Below the pieces are notes generated by a model, which was not told where the DNA came from, searched no databases, and was given only the letters and a program-made list of their open reading frames with translations. From positions 53,096-117,095 of the forward strand of contig NZ_BAZR01000014.1 in the NCBI RefSeq assembly GCF_001315105.1: a stretch of DNA of 64,000 nucleotides, written 5' to 3'. The position numbers and the translations under genes were made by a program. Of the stretch, positions 55,868 through 64,000 are shown one piece after another. The number at the start of each line of letters is the position of its first letter. Positions within the stretch are counted from its first letter, which is position 1. This DNA comes from Paenibacillus sp. JCM 10914. GTDB taxonomy: Bacteria > Bacillota > Bacilli > Paenibacillales > Paenibacillaceae.

Positions 55868-55997
55868 TTATGCTGGAGCAGCGGTAGCAAGTGCTGATGG
55901 ATACGAGAAGAAGAAAGCAGTGGAAGGCTCCGGTTGTGGTTCATAAACTGCGGTGAGTTCGGATGAGAGCAGGGAATATGAGTATTGCGGTAGTTAG
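55868..55997 (+). pseudogene. decayed duplicate of the zinc-ribbon tail of the preceding gene
   Basis: In one frame with an internal stop, this region reads YAGAAVASA.. GSGCGS-stop-TAVSSDESREYEYCGS-stop. It lines up with YAASAVPASA.. CPGCGARSVVISYEKKECEYCGT at 55645-55785. Several nucleotide stretches also match (TTATGCTG..GCGGT, ATGAGA..GGAAT). No start or ribosome site was seen. The flanking bases 55799-56020 hold nothing else. Confidence 0.6.
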
Positions 55998-56024
55998 ATC
56001 ACTTACAACTAAGTATTGGTATGC

Positions 56025-56051
56025 AGCAGCTTCCTAGGAGGCTGCTTTTTT
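56025..56051 (+). terminator. terminator of the ydjIHG-like group
   Basis: AGCAGCTTCC pairs with GGAGGCTGCT around TA, followed by six T. Confidence 0.9.
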
Positions 56052-56162
56052 GATCGTTCATTACAACTTTATCGTAATAATCAATGAGTTCTTATGAAGA
56101 TTGCGATATAGTATAGCAATAGAGTGGATACATATATCTAAAAAAAGTAGGCACTTTAAGTA

Positions 56163-56191
56163 TTGCTCTTACGTGGCGTATCCAGTATAAT
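56163..56191 (+). promoter_or_regulatory. sigma-A promoter of the pheB-hom group
   Basis: TTGCTC (56163-56168) and a perfect TATAAT (56186-56191), 17-nt spacer. Confidence 0.82.
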
Positions 56192-56233
56192 GTCCACTAT
56201 ATGAATACAGTAGTCTTTGAGGAGAGGACGTTT

Positions 56234-56670
56234 GTGAAGGAACGTTACTATTTGGTCCGGGAAGACATCCTTCCCGAAGCTGTAGTGAAAACGATGCAGG
56301 TCAAGAAGCTGCTGGCTTCCGGTGATGTGAGAACGGTACATGAGGCCGTTGAGCAGGTTGGGCTCAGCCGGAGCGCTTTTTATAAGTATAAAGACGGCAT
56401 TCATCCCATCAACAGCTGGAACGGGACGAAATTGTCACGATTTCCATCGATATGGAGCATCGTTCGGGTATGTTATCCGAGGTGCTCGGGCTCGTGGCAG
56501 GCGAAGGCGGAAACGTGTTGACGATTCATCAGAGCATTCCTCTGCAAGGGATTGCCAATGTCGTCATTTCCGTCGAGGTTTCGCGATTGAACGAGGAACT
56601 GGACGATTTATTGGACGGACTCCGCCGAATTAGCGGGGTTAGAAGAGTCCAAATGATAGGCCAGGGATAA
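56234..56670 (+). CDS. pheB: ACT-domain protein PheB (one frame break)
   Basis: About 145 aa. The N-terminal YYLVREDILPEAVVKTMQVK and LSRSAFYKYKDGI match B. subtilis PheB; the ACT domain follows (MEHRSGMLSEVLG, VLTIHQSIPLQG). It is thought to be regulatory rather than a chorismate mutase. GTG 56234 is the start, with GAGGAGAGG before it. The frame breaks at about 56412, where ATCAACAGCTGG should read ATCAACCAGCTGG (one C lost). It is followed by hom rather than pheA. Confidence 0.9.
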
Positions 56671-56726
56671 CACAAGTGCCATTATAAAAAGATTATTGCG
56701 ATAGGGATATAGGAGGTAGAGCATTC

Positions 56727-58012
56727 ATGAAACCGGTAAAGGTAGGACTATTAGGATTGGGTACCGTCGGTACAGGCGTTGTCCGTATCGTGGAAGGGCA
56801 TCAGGAGGATTTGAGCAGTCAGGTCGGCTCTCCGATCTCGATCGAGCGCATTGCGGTTAAGGATCGGGAGAAATACCGCAACATCCATGTGGATCAGAAC
56901 AAGCTGACAGAAGACCCTTGGGAGGTCATTCGTGATCCCGAGATCGATGTCATCGTGGAAGTTATGGGTGGAATTGAACAGACGAAGTCCTATATTCTTG
57001 AGGCGCTGGAGCGGGGCAAGCATATCGTGACTGCCAATAAAGACCTGATGGCGCTGCACGGTGCGGAGATTCTGGCCAAAGCGCAGGAGAAGCAGTGCGA
57101 CGTATTTTATGAAGCGAGCGTAGCGGGCGGCATCCCGATCATCCGGACGTTGATCGAAGGTTTCTCTTCCGACCGAATTATGAAGATCATGGGAATCGTG
57201 AACGGGACGACGAACTTTATTTTGACGAAAATGAGTCAGGAAGGCGCATCCTACGAGGATGTCCTGGCCGAAGCGCAGCAGCTCGGATACGCTGAGGCAG
57301 ATCCAACCTCCGATGTGGAAGGCTGGACGCCGCGCGCAAGATGGCTATTCTCGGAACGCTTGGCTTCAGAACCAATGTAGAGCTGCATGATGTATCAGTG
57401 AAAGGTATTTCGCAAGTGACGAAGGAAGATATCTCTTACGCCAAGCGATTGGGTTATGAGATGAAGCTGCTTGGCATAGCTGATCGTCAGGATGACGAGT
57501 TTAGCATTAGCGTGCAGCCAACCATGGTTCGCAAAGGTCACCCGATTGCTTCGGTTAATGGCGTGTACAACGCGGTATATGTATATGGTGAAGCGGTTGG
57601 CGAGACGATGTTTTACGGGGCGGGTGCAGGCGAGATGCCTACGGCGACTTCAGTTGTAGCGGATCTTGTAGCGATCATCAAAAATCTGAAGCTCGGCGTG
57701 AACGGTCTCAAAGCAATTGTTCCTTACAAACCGAAGAAGCTGAAGACCGACGACCAGATTATGTGCAAGAACTTCATTCTGCTGCATGTCGATGATAAGG
57801 CCGGGGTGCTTGCGCAGATCACGCAAGTGTTCGCTCAATACGACGTGAGTCTGGAATCGGTTGTCCAGCAGCCGAATGAGTCCAATCCGGACGCGGAGAT
57901 CATTATCGTTACGCATCATGCAAGCAAGGCGAATATGGATGCAGTGCTGAACCACTTCGAGGGACTGGAAGTCATTCGCCGAATCAAGAGCATTTATCGT
58001 GTTGAAGGATAA
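56727..58012 (+). CDS. hom: homoserine dehydrogenase (one frame break)
   Basis: Reduces aspartate semialdehyde to homoserine. NAD-binding VGLLGLGTVGTGVV, catalytic domain VEVMGG.. TANKDLMA, and a C-terminal ACT domain (LLHVDDKAGVLAQITQVF) for threonine feedback. The frame breaks at about 57326, where GGCTGGACG should read GGCTGGGACG (one G lost, EGWDAARKMAIL). Corrected length is 428 aa. AGGAGGT precedes the ATG. Confidence 0.96.
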
Positions 58013-58055
58013 GCGAGAGATATCATTTTTCATTATGAAAAGGAGATCAAGAGAG

Positions 58056-59129
58056 ATGCCATACGAGGGATTAATTCAAACGTACAAAGACTATTTACCG
58101 GTGAATGAGCGGACACCGCTGCTGACGCTTAAAGAAGGGAATACCCCTTTGATCAGAGCCGTTAATCTATCAGAAGAACTTGGAATCGACTTGCATTTTA
58201 AATTTGAAGGGCTGAATCCAACAGGTTCCTTTAAAGATCGCGGCATGGTGATGGCGGTTGCCAAGGCTGTGGAGGAAGGAAGCCGTACTGTCATGTGTGC
58301 CTCAACGGGCAATACGTCAGCAGCTGCCGCAGCTTATGCGGCCCGTGCAGGTCTGAACTGTATCGTCATTATACCGAACAATAACATTGCGCTCGGGAAG
58401 CTTGCTCAGGCCATGATCTATGGTGCCAAGGTGATTGCGATTGACGGCAACTTTGACCGTGCGCTGGAGATCGTTCGCGAGATTACGGCGAAGCACCCAA
58501 TTACGCTGGTGAACTCGGTTAACCCTTATCGAATTGAAGGCCAGAAGACGGCTGCTTTCGAAGTCGTGGATCAGTTGGGCAAGGCACCTGATATTTTGGC
58601 GATTCCGGTAGGCAACGCTGGGAATATCTCGGCTTATTGGAAAGGCTTCAAGGAGTATCATGCAGTGGGCCAATCATCTTCACTGCCCAGAATGCTCGGG
58701 TTCGAGGCTGAGGGGGCGATGGCGATCGTGAAGGGTGAACCTATCGCGAATCCGGAAACGGTAGCAACGGCCATTCGTATCGGCAATCCTGCGAGCTGGA
58801 AGACGGCTGTTGCTGCAGCAGAAGAATCCGGCGGTCAGATTAACTATGTGACGGACGAAGAGATTTTGGAAGCCTATCGCAAAATCGCTTCGAAAGAAGG
58901 GATCTTCGCGGAGCCAGGCTCAGCCGCTTCCATTGCCGGCGTATATAAAATGAAGCGCGAGGGATATTTCAAAGGCGGCGAATCCGTTGTCTGCGTATTG
59001 ACGGGCCATGGTTTGAAAGATCCTAACATCGCAATTTCAACGGTGAATGCCGAACCGCTTGTCGTCTCCGACACCGAGTCTGCGGTAATGGATGCGATCG
59101 CCCAGCTCGAGGGAGCGGCGCAGGTATGA
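58056..59129 (+). CDS. thrC: threonine synthase
   Basis: PLP enzyme converting O-phosphohomoserine to threonine. 357 aa. The PLP lysine is in GSFKDRGM; the STGNTSAAAAAYAARAG segment and PVGNAGNISAYWKG are typical. ATG 58056 has AAAAGGAG before it. It overlaps thrB by 4 nt. Confidence 0.97.
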   Translation: MPYEGLIQTYKDYLPVNERTPLLTLKEGNTPLIRAVNLSEELGIDLHFKFEGLNPTGSFKDRGMVMAVAKAVEEGSRTVMCASTGNTSAAAAAYAARAGLNCIVIIPNNNIALGKLAQAMIYGAKVIAIDGNFDRALEIVREITAKHPITLVNSVNPYRIEGQKTAAFEVVDQLGKAPDILAIPVGNAGNISAYWKGFKEYHAVGQSSSLPRMLGFEAEGAMAIVKGEPIANPETVATAIRIGNPASWKTAVAAAEESGGQINYVTDEEILEAYRKIASKEGIFAEPGSAASIAGVYKMKREGYFKGGESVVCVLTGHGLKDPNIAISTVNAEPLVVSDTESAVMDAIAQLEGAAQV

Positions 59130-60094
59130 GTTCATCCCAAGGCGTCCGGGTCAAGGTTCCAGCGAGTACAGCGAATCTAGGCCCCGGATTTGATACACTT
59201 GGTATGGCATTGTCGCGTTATTCCTGGCTGGAGCTGAAAGAAGCAGACCATACCGCTTTTCACTTGATCGGCGATGAAATGAAGGGTTTGCCTACGGATA
59301 AGAGTAATCTGATTTATCAAGTATCGCAAATGGTGTTTGCGGAGGCTGGCAAGACATTGCCTGAGTTGGAGATTTCCATGTACTCCGATATTCCGCTCAC
59401 GCGCGGACTTGGCAGCAGCGCTTCCGCTATTGTCGGTGCACTAGCAGCTGCCAACGCTTTAATAGGTTCACCATTACCTGATTCAAAGCTGTTTGATATG
59501 GCAACGAATCTCGAGAAGCACCCGGATAATGTTGGGGCTTCTTTGTTCGGCGGCATCATTGCAGCATCTTGGGACGGGACACACGCTGATTATGTCCGAA
59601 TCGAGCCGCCGGCTAATTTAGGAACATTGGTGGTCATCCCCGACTTTCAGTTGTCGACCTCCAAAGCAAGAGAAGCACTGCCCGCCCAGGTCAGTTTGGC
59701 GGATGCTGTATATAATATTAGTCGATCCTCTTTATTAACCGCGGCACTCTTCGCAGGCAGACTCGATCTGATTCGGGCCGCGATGCAAGACCGGATTCAT
59801 CAGCCTTATCGTGCGCCGCTTGTGCCAGGTATGTCCAGAATTCTGGCGGAGGCGCCTGACCGAGGGGCGCTCGGGATTGCACTGAGCGGCGCGGGGCCGA
59901 CGTTGATTGCGTTATTGGATTTAAATGAATCGGGCGTGGATGAGCTCCGCCATTACTTGCTGGATACCATGCAGGCGGAAGGCATTTCAGCCTCCTGTTA
60001 CCAGTTACATCCGGTTGCTGAGGGTGTGCAGTTGTTGGATGATATAAAAAACAAAACATTTTTGGATATGATTAGAGGGGAAGTTACCGCATGA
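59126..60094 (+). CDS. thrB: homoserine kinase
   Basis: GHMP kinase that phosphorylates homoserine. 322 aa. N-terminal VKVPASTANLGPGFD, the ATP motif PLTRGLGSSASAIVG, and ALSGAGPTLIAL are present. ATGA overlaps at both ends couple it to thrC and pheA. Confidence 0.97.
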   Translation: MSSSQGVRVKVPASTANLGPGFDTLGMALSRYSWLELKEADHTAFHLIGDEMKGLPTDKSNLIYQVSQMVFAEAGKTLPELEISMYSDIPLTRGLGSSASAIVGALAAANALIGSPLPDSKLFDMATNLEKHPDNVGASLFGGIIAASWDGTHADYVRIEPPANLGTLVVIPDFQLSTSKAREALPAQVSLADAVYNISRSSLLTAALFAGRLDLIRAAMQDRIHQPYRAPLVPGMSRILAEAPDRGALGIALSGAGPTLIALLDLNESGVDELRHYLLDTMQAEGISASCYQLHPVAEGVQLLDDIKNKTFLDMIRGEVTA

Positions 60095-60976
60095 AAAAAA
60101 TCGCCTTGTTGCCCTCCGGATCGGTATCTCATGAAGCGTTACGATATCTTCTTAACGGGGAACCAGTGGAATATGTCCACTATAAACTGATTTCAGATGT
60201 ATTTATGTCGACGGTCGAGGGCAAGACCGATTACAGTGTAATTCCGATTGAGAATACGATCGAAGGATCGGTCAGCTTGCATATGGATTGGCTTGTTAAC
60301 GAAATCGATATGCCGATGCAAGTGGAATGGGTATACCCATCCATTCAGAATCTGATCGGTAACGCGGCAGAGTTGGCAGGTCCGGATGGCGCTGTAGATT
60401 ACAGTAAAATTACCAAGATCTGGTCCCACCAGGTCGCTACCGCGCAGTGTCGCCAATTTCTTGCGGCAGCAGCACCTCAAGCTGAGTTGGAGCAGGTCGG
60501 CAGCACTTCCGAAGGAGTTAAGATTGTGAAGGATAACCCCGGCAAGCTGGGCTGCCATCGGCACATCGCTTGGTGCCGCAGCACACGGACTCGACCTGCT
60601 TGTCGAGCGCATTACGGATCATGATAACAACTATACCCGGTTCGTGTTAATCGGTCGTGATCCGCTACAGGTCAACCGGTCGCCGGAGCATATTAAGACC
60701 AGCATTCTCGTTACACTGCCTGAAGACGTACCGGGAGCTCTGCACCAAGTGTTGTCTGCTTTTGCTTGGCGTCGCTTGAACCTTTCCAGGATTGAGTCCA
60801 GACCGACCAAGAAGAAGCTGGGCAACTATTATTTCTACATCGATGTCATGGCGGCAGCCGATTCCGTTCTGCTCATAGCCGCGATGGGCGAGATTGAAGC
60901 ACTCGGATGTTTAGTTCGCGTATTAGGAAGTTATCCGGGTTATGCGTATGAAAGTGCGAAATTGGAGGTGAAGTAA
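60091..60976 (+). CDS. pheA: prephenate dehydratase (one frame break)
   Basis: Converts prephenate to phenylpyruvate. N-terminal LLPSGSVSHEALRYL, central VIPIENTIEGSV, and a C-terminal ACT domain with the phenylalanine-binding motif ESRP. The frame breaks at about 60551, where CTGGGCTGCC should read CTGGCTGCC (one G gained, the only clear single-base gain in this window). Corrected length is 294 aa. The ATG overlaps the thrB stop. Confidence 0.94.
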
Positions 60977-61861
60977 ATGTCAGAGCAATGGATCTACTTA
61001 GACGGGGAAATCGTTACGAAAGAGAATGCTAAAATATCCGTGTTCGATCACGGGTTTCTATACGGAGATGGCATATTCGAAGGGATTCGAATATATAATG
61101 GCAACATTTTCAAATTCAAAGAGCACTTGAATCGACTTTATGATTCCGCTAAATCCATTGATATGGTAATACCGCTTGAATATGATGAACTATTGGAGGC
61201 CATGGCAGAGACGATCCGCCGCAACGATATGCGTAATGGCTACATTCGACTTGTGGTCTCCAGGGGCGTGGGGGACTTGGGGCTCGATCCTCGCCGTTGC
61301 CCGAAACCGACGGTGTTGATCATTGTGGAGCAGCTTACCATTTACTCCGACGAAGCATATCTGAACGGTTTGAAAGCCGTATCTGTTGCCCAGCGACGTA
61401 ATATTCCGGATGCATTGAACCCCAAAATCAAATCGCTGAACTATCTCAATAATATTCTGGTCAAAATTCAGTCGAACTTCGCGGGTGCGGATGAGGCCAT
61501 CATGATGAATGCCCAAGGTTATGTGACGGAAGGCTCGGGGGATAACATTTTCATTGTCAAAAATGGAGTGGTAACCACCCCCCCTTGCTATTTGGGTGCG
61601 CTTGAAGGAATTACGCGTCAGGCGATCATTGATCTTTGCGCAAAGCTTGACATTAAACTTAAGGAAGAGCCCTTTAGTATGCATGACGTATACATCGCCG
61701 ACGAGGTGTTTTTCACGGGAACGGCTGCTGAAGTCATTGCTGCTCGCGAGATTGACGGCCGAATTATCGGCAAGGGTCAAGCCGGTCCGGTCACACTTCA
61801 ATTGCTGGAGGAATTCCGCAAGATCGTAGATCAAGACGGGTACAAGGTCTGGGAATCATAA
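60977..61861 (+). CDS. ilvE: branched-chain amino acid aminotransferase
   Basis: PLP transaminase, fold type IV. 294 aa. Starts WIYLDGEIV; FDHGFLYGDGIFEGIR and the PLP lysine in NPKIKSLNYLNN are clear, as is GYVTEGSGDNIF. The ATG directly follows the pheA stop. It fits the group's work of finishing Thr- and Phe-linked amino acids. Confidence 0.95.
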   Translation: MSEQWIYLDGEIVTKENAKISVFDHGFLYGDGIFEGIRIYNGNIFKFKEHLNRLYDSAKSIDMVIPLEYDELLEAMAETIRRNDMRNGYIRLVVSRGVGDLGLDPRRCPKPTVLIIVEQLTIYSDEAYLNGLKAVSVAQRRNIPDALNPKIKSLNYLNNILVKIQSNFAGADEAIMMNAQGYVTEGSGDNIFIVKNGVVTTPPCYLGALEGITRQAIIDLCAKLDIKLKEEPFSMHDVYIADEVFFTGTAAEVIAAREIDGRIIGKGQAGPVTLQLLEEFRKIVDQDGYKVWES

Positions 61862-61896
61862 TCGAATACCGCTGACCTCATTAGGTGTCATTATCC

Positions 61897-61927
61897 ATCC
61901 TTTCATGTCGATGAAAGGATTTTTTTT
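61897..61927 (+). terminator. terminator of the pheB-ilvE operon
   Basis: ATCCTTTCAT (61897-61906) pairs with ATGAAAGGAT (61911-61920) around GTCG, followed by eight T. Confidence 0.95.
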
Positions 61928-62025
61928 GTATTCAGGGATGTCAATCGCCCAGTTCCTGCATAGGATGTAGTAACGAATGCAGGCGAATTATATGAGCCTA
62001 GAAGAGTGTAGGAGGTTTTAGCGGC

Positions 62026-63573
62026 GTGAAGATACACATCGTCAAGGAAGGCGACACCCTATATGAGCTGTCCAAAAAATATGGAGTAACCTTAGCGAAA
62101 ATCATCGATGCCAATCCACAGCTTGTCGACCCGAATCAACTGCAAGTGGGCACGAAAATCAAAGTACCGACAGAGCCGGTATCGGTTCCTGGAGGCAGTC
62201 AGCCTATTATCCATAAGCATACCGTCAAGCAGGGAGATTCATTGTGGAAATTGTCCAAAGCTTGGGGAGTAACACTGAAGGACATCATTGATGCCAATCC
62301 GCAATTGAAAAATCCGAATGCATTATTGGTAGGCGAGGTTGTTAACATCCCATCATCCGGAACCCATGAAGAAGAGGGGATGTCGATGGGCTCAGGCACC
62401 GCGACTGGAAAGAAGAAACCGGGTAGCAAGGATTACACAGGAGTTAAGGAAGAAATTACGCAACCTATTGAGCAGCCGCCGGTACCTGAACCAATCTTAC
62501 CGAAGCTCCCGGAAATTGCGCCACTTCCAGAAGAACCGAAGAAGCTGGAAGAAGAATTTGTTCCGAAGAAGCCAGAAATTATGCCGGAGATCAAGAAACC
62601 GGAGATTTTGCCTGAAATCAAAAAGCCTGAAATCATGCCTGAGATTAAGAAGCCTGAAATCATGCCCGAATTCAAGAAATCCGAATTCATGCCTGAATTT
62701 AAGAAACCTGAATTTATACCGCAGTATGTCATGCCTGAATCGGTTAAGCCTGAGTTTGTCAAACCGATGCCGCTTCCTCACCCAATCAAGCCGATGTTCA
62801 CGGAACCATGCCCACCGATGGAGATGCCGTATCATCATATGATGCCTCACCCATGTCCAGAGCATATGAACTGGCATGGCCATCATGGTCATCATGGTCA
62901 CCATATGGGGAAAGCTGTTCATCCGTTTCACCATATGCCACAAGAAGCGGTACCTATTAGTTATGGCGAGCCATGGGGACAGATGAATGCTGCTTACCCA
63001 GGACTCACTGAGCAGCCAGTTCAGATGGAGTACTCCCATTTAGCTGTATCCGAATCGTATACAGGCGGCGTGGGCTCTCATTATCAGCCATATCCTGAGC
63101 ATCACCACACGACGATGACGTATGGATATGTTCCTTCACCTTGTGGTTGTCATGGTGCAGAGGCAAGTCCTTACTATAATGCGCCGCAGTATGGGCAGCA
63201 TATGCCGTACTCGGGGAATCTTGAGCACATGCAGCATCCTTGGCAATCAGGAATGGGAGGTGGTTCGTCTGCTTACGGCGCATATCCGTCCATGATTCAA
63301 CCATACGGCAGCACTTGGAGTGAGCGTCAATCTGAGGATCCGACCATTACCGCTTCCGGTGCACTGGCCGCCCAGGAGAGCTTTGGCCATGGCGTGGCTG
63401 AACAGGAAAGCGATATTCCTGCGCGTGAATCGGCCTCAGATGTAAGCGGCAAGTCATCGCGGGCGAAAGTGCATCGTCAACAGTCAGCTAAATCGAAAGC
63501 CTCGGCGAAGAAATCTCGTCAACCACGGGTATCATCAAATAACAGACATCTGAATCCGTGGATTAAAGGTTGA
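62026..63573 (+). CDS. safA: spore coat morphogenetic protein SafA-like, two LysM domains
   Basis: Coat assembly protein that targets cortex and binds SpoVID. 515 aa; the B. subtilis protein has 387. Two LysM domains (about 2-46 and 64-108, each with GDTLYELSKKYG or GDSLWKLSKAWG), a linker, a 9-residue repeat (KKPEIMPEI type), a His-rich stretch near residues 270-305 (WHGHHGHHGHHMGK), a Tyr/Gly/Pro-rich part, and a basic C-terminus. GTG start with AGGAGG before it. Position after pheA matches Bacillus. Confidence 0.9.
   Translation: MKIHIVKEGDTLYELSKKYGVTLAKIIDANPQLVDPNQLQVGTKIKVPTEPVSVPGGSQPIIHKHTVKQGDSLWKLSKAWGVTLKDIIDANPQLKNPNALLVGEVVNIPSSGTHEEEGMSMGSGTATGKKKPGSKDYTGVKEEITQPIEQPPVPEPILPKLPEIAPLPEEPKKLEEEFVPKKPEIMPEIKKPEILPEIKKPEIMPEIKKPEIMPEFKKSEFMPEFKKPEFIPQYVMPESVKPEFVKPMPLPHPIKPMFTEPCPPMEMPYHHMMPHPCPEHMNWHGHHGHHGHHMGKAVHPFHHMPQEAVPISYGEPWGQMNAAYPGLTEQPVQMEYSHLAVSESYTGGVGSHYQPYPEHHHTTMTYGYVPSPCGCHGAEASPYYNAPQYGQHMPYSGNLEHMQHPWQSGMGGGSSAYGAYPSMIQPYGSTWSERQSEDPTITASGALAAQESFGHGVAEQESDIPARESASDVSGKSSRAKVHRQQSAKSKASAKKSRQPRVSSNNRHLNPWIKG
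62563..62724 (+). repeat. six tandem 27-bp repeats inside safA
   Basis: 162 bp is exactly six units of 27 bp encoding [IF]KKPE[IF][MLI]PE (first PKKPEIMPE, last FKKPEFIPQ). The outer units are more diverged than the central ones. Confidence 0.9.
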
Positions 63574-63608
63574 GTATACAAAGCATATAGCACAGCCTAG
63601 AACTTAGA

Positions 63609-63634
63609 GGCCGTCAAAAGCGACGGTCTTTAAG
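63609..63634 (+). terminator. terminator of safA
   Basis: GGCCGTC (63609-63615) pairs with GACGGTC (63622-63628), followed by TTTAAGC. Between here and 63810 I see nothing else. Confidence 0.72.
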
Positions 63635-63824
63635 CTTTTTCCTAATATAATGATAAGTGGATAAGGAATTCTAGCAATTCTAGCAATTCAAGCCATGCAG
63701 TAGGAAAATATGTATTGTGCGTAGCTTTTTAATATGTTATAGTATATTTCCATTCGCAAAAGAGTTTGGCGATGGATTAGGGCAGGATGAAGTGATAAAC
63801 ATTAAACTCTTTCAAAAAAAGTTC

Positions 63825-63853
63825 TTGCAATGAAAGACATCCTGTGATATATT
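63825..63853 (+). promoter_or_regulatory. rRNA operon promoter
   Basis: TTGCAA (63825-63830) and TATATT (63848-63853), 17-nt spacer, with the A-tract CAAAAAAAGTTCTT at 63813-63826 as an UP-like element. Confidence 0.85.
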
Positions 63854-63859
63854 ATAAGA

Positions 63860-64000
63860 GTTGCTGATGCGAACGACATTCGCAGGAGACAACGAAGTTG
63901 ATCTTTGAAAACTGAACAACGAGTGAGTATAAACGAACCGCTTCGGCGGGGAGTTAAATAGAGAATTGAAACACATTCTCGTCAGTTAAGAAATGAGCGA
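63860..64000 (+). other. rRNA operon leader with boxA (16S gene lies beyond the window)
   Basis: The leader has boxA TGATCTTTGAAAACT (63899-63913), the antitermination element seen before Firmicute 16S genes, then GAACAACGAGTGAG and a CCGCTTCGGCGG hairpin (63938). The window ends before mature 16S sequence starts. Confidence 0.85.

Noticed and set aside
27620..60551. Programmed ribosomal frameshifting or true pseudogenes as the cause of the broken genes
   Set aside because: No slippery heptamer with a following structure is consistently present, the breaks are at varied sites in homopolymer runs, and many genes are essential. Sequence error explains them better.
62563..62724. Tandem repeat as a CRISPR array
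   Set aside because: The units are contiguous 27-bp in-frame coding repeats without spacers.

Overview
This 64 kb window comes from the chromosome of a spore-forming, low-to-mid GC Firmicute, almost certainly a Paenibacillus. It carries sporulation genes (spoVID, spoIIB, spoIVFA/FB, spo0B, safA), T-box regulated tRNA synthetases, a ribosomal L27 with a cleavable N-terminal extension next to its protease, and a backbone whose order closely follows the Bacillus ysoA-tig-clpX-lonB-lonA-engB-hemAXCDBL-spoVID-valS-folC-spoIIB-maf-radC-mreBCD-minCD-spoIVFAB-rplU-prp-rpmA-spo0B-obg-pheB-pheA-safA chain.

Layout. 1-9.5 kb is the variable end: the 5' part of a glutamine-dependent asparagine synthetase, small hypotheticals, then a 6.9 kb segment bounded by two identical tRNA-Arg(UCU) genes in inverted orientation. 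That segment holds a hypothetical gene, a divergent T-box controlled argS, a methyltransferase and a large SF2 helicase with an apparent membrane hairpin. 9.7-20.8 kb is the protein quality-control block (ysoA-like, tig, clpP, clpX, ispG, lonB, lonA, engB). 21-22.4 kb has a hypothetical gene and speD. 22.7-31.4 kb is the tetrapyrrole operon from glutamyl-tRNA to uroporphyrinogen III, with the siroheme genes sirC and cobA-hemD embedded, ending in an RluA-type pseudouridine synthase. 31.6-52.8 kb covers spore coat, valine charging, folate, wall, shape, division-site and intramembrane protease genes, the rplU-prp-rpmA operon, spo0B and obg. 52.9-56 kb interrupts the conserved order with a three-gene SPFH/zinc-ribbon/membrane module resembling B. 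subtilis ydjGHI. 56.2-61.9 kb is an amino acid block (pheB-like, hom, thrC, thrB, pheA, ilvE). It is followed by safA and then an rRNA promoter and leader that run off the right edge.

Sequence quality matters here. From about 27.6 to 60.6 kb, 14 genes contain 16 short frame breaks, nearly all in runs of two to seven identical bases. Undoing them gives the family's usual length in nearly every case. Many of these genes are essential (hemB, hemL, valS, mreB, obg), so base-calling or assembly error is more likely than gene decay. These genes are annotated end to end as one CDS each, with the break noted.

The most unusual items are the tRNA-Arg-bounded segment with its divergent argS and membrane-type helicase, an inverted repeat that would bury the spoIVFA ribosome binding site in read-through transcripts, the ydjGHI-like module with a decayed duplicate of its zinc-ribbon tail, and an N-terminally membrane-anchored Spo0B. 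No CRISPR array, insertion sequence, prophage or integrase was seen.
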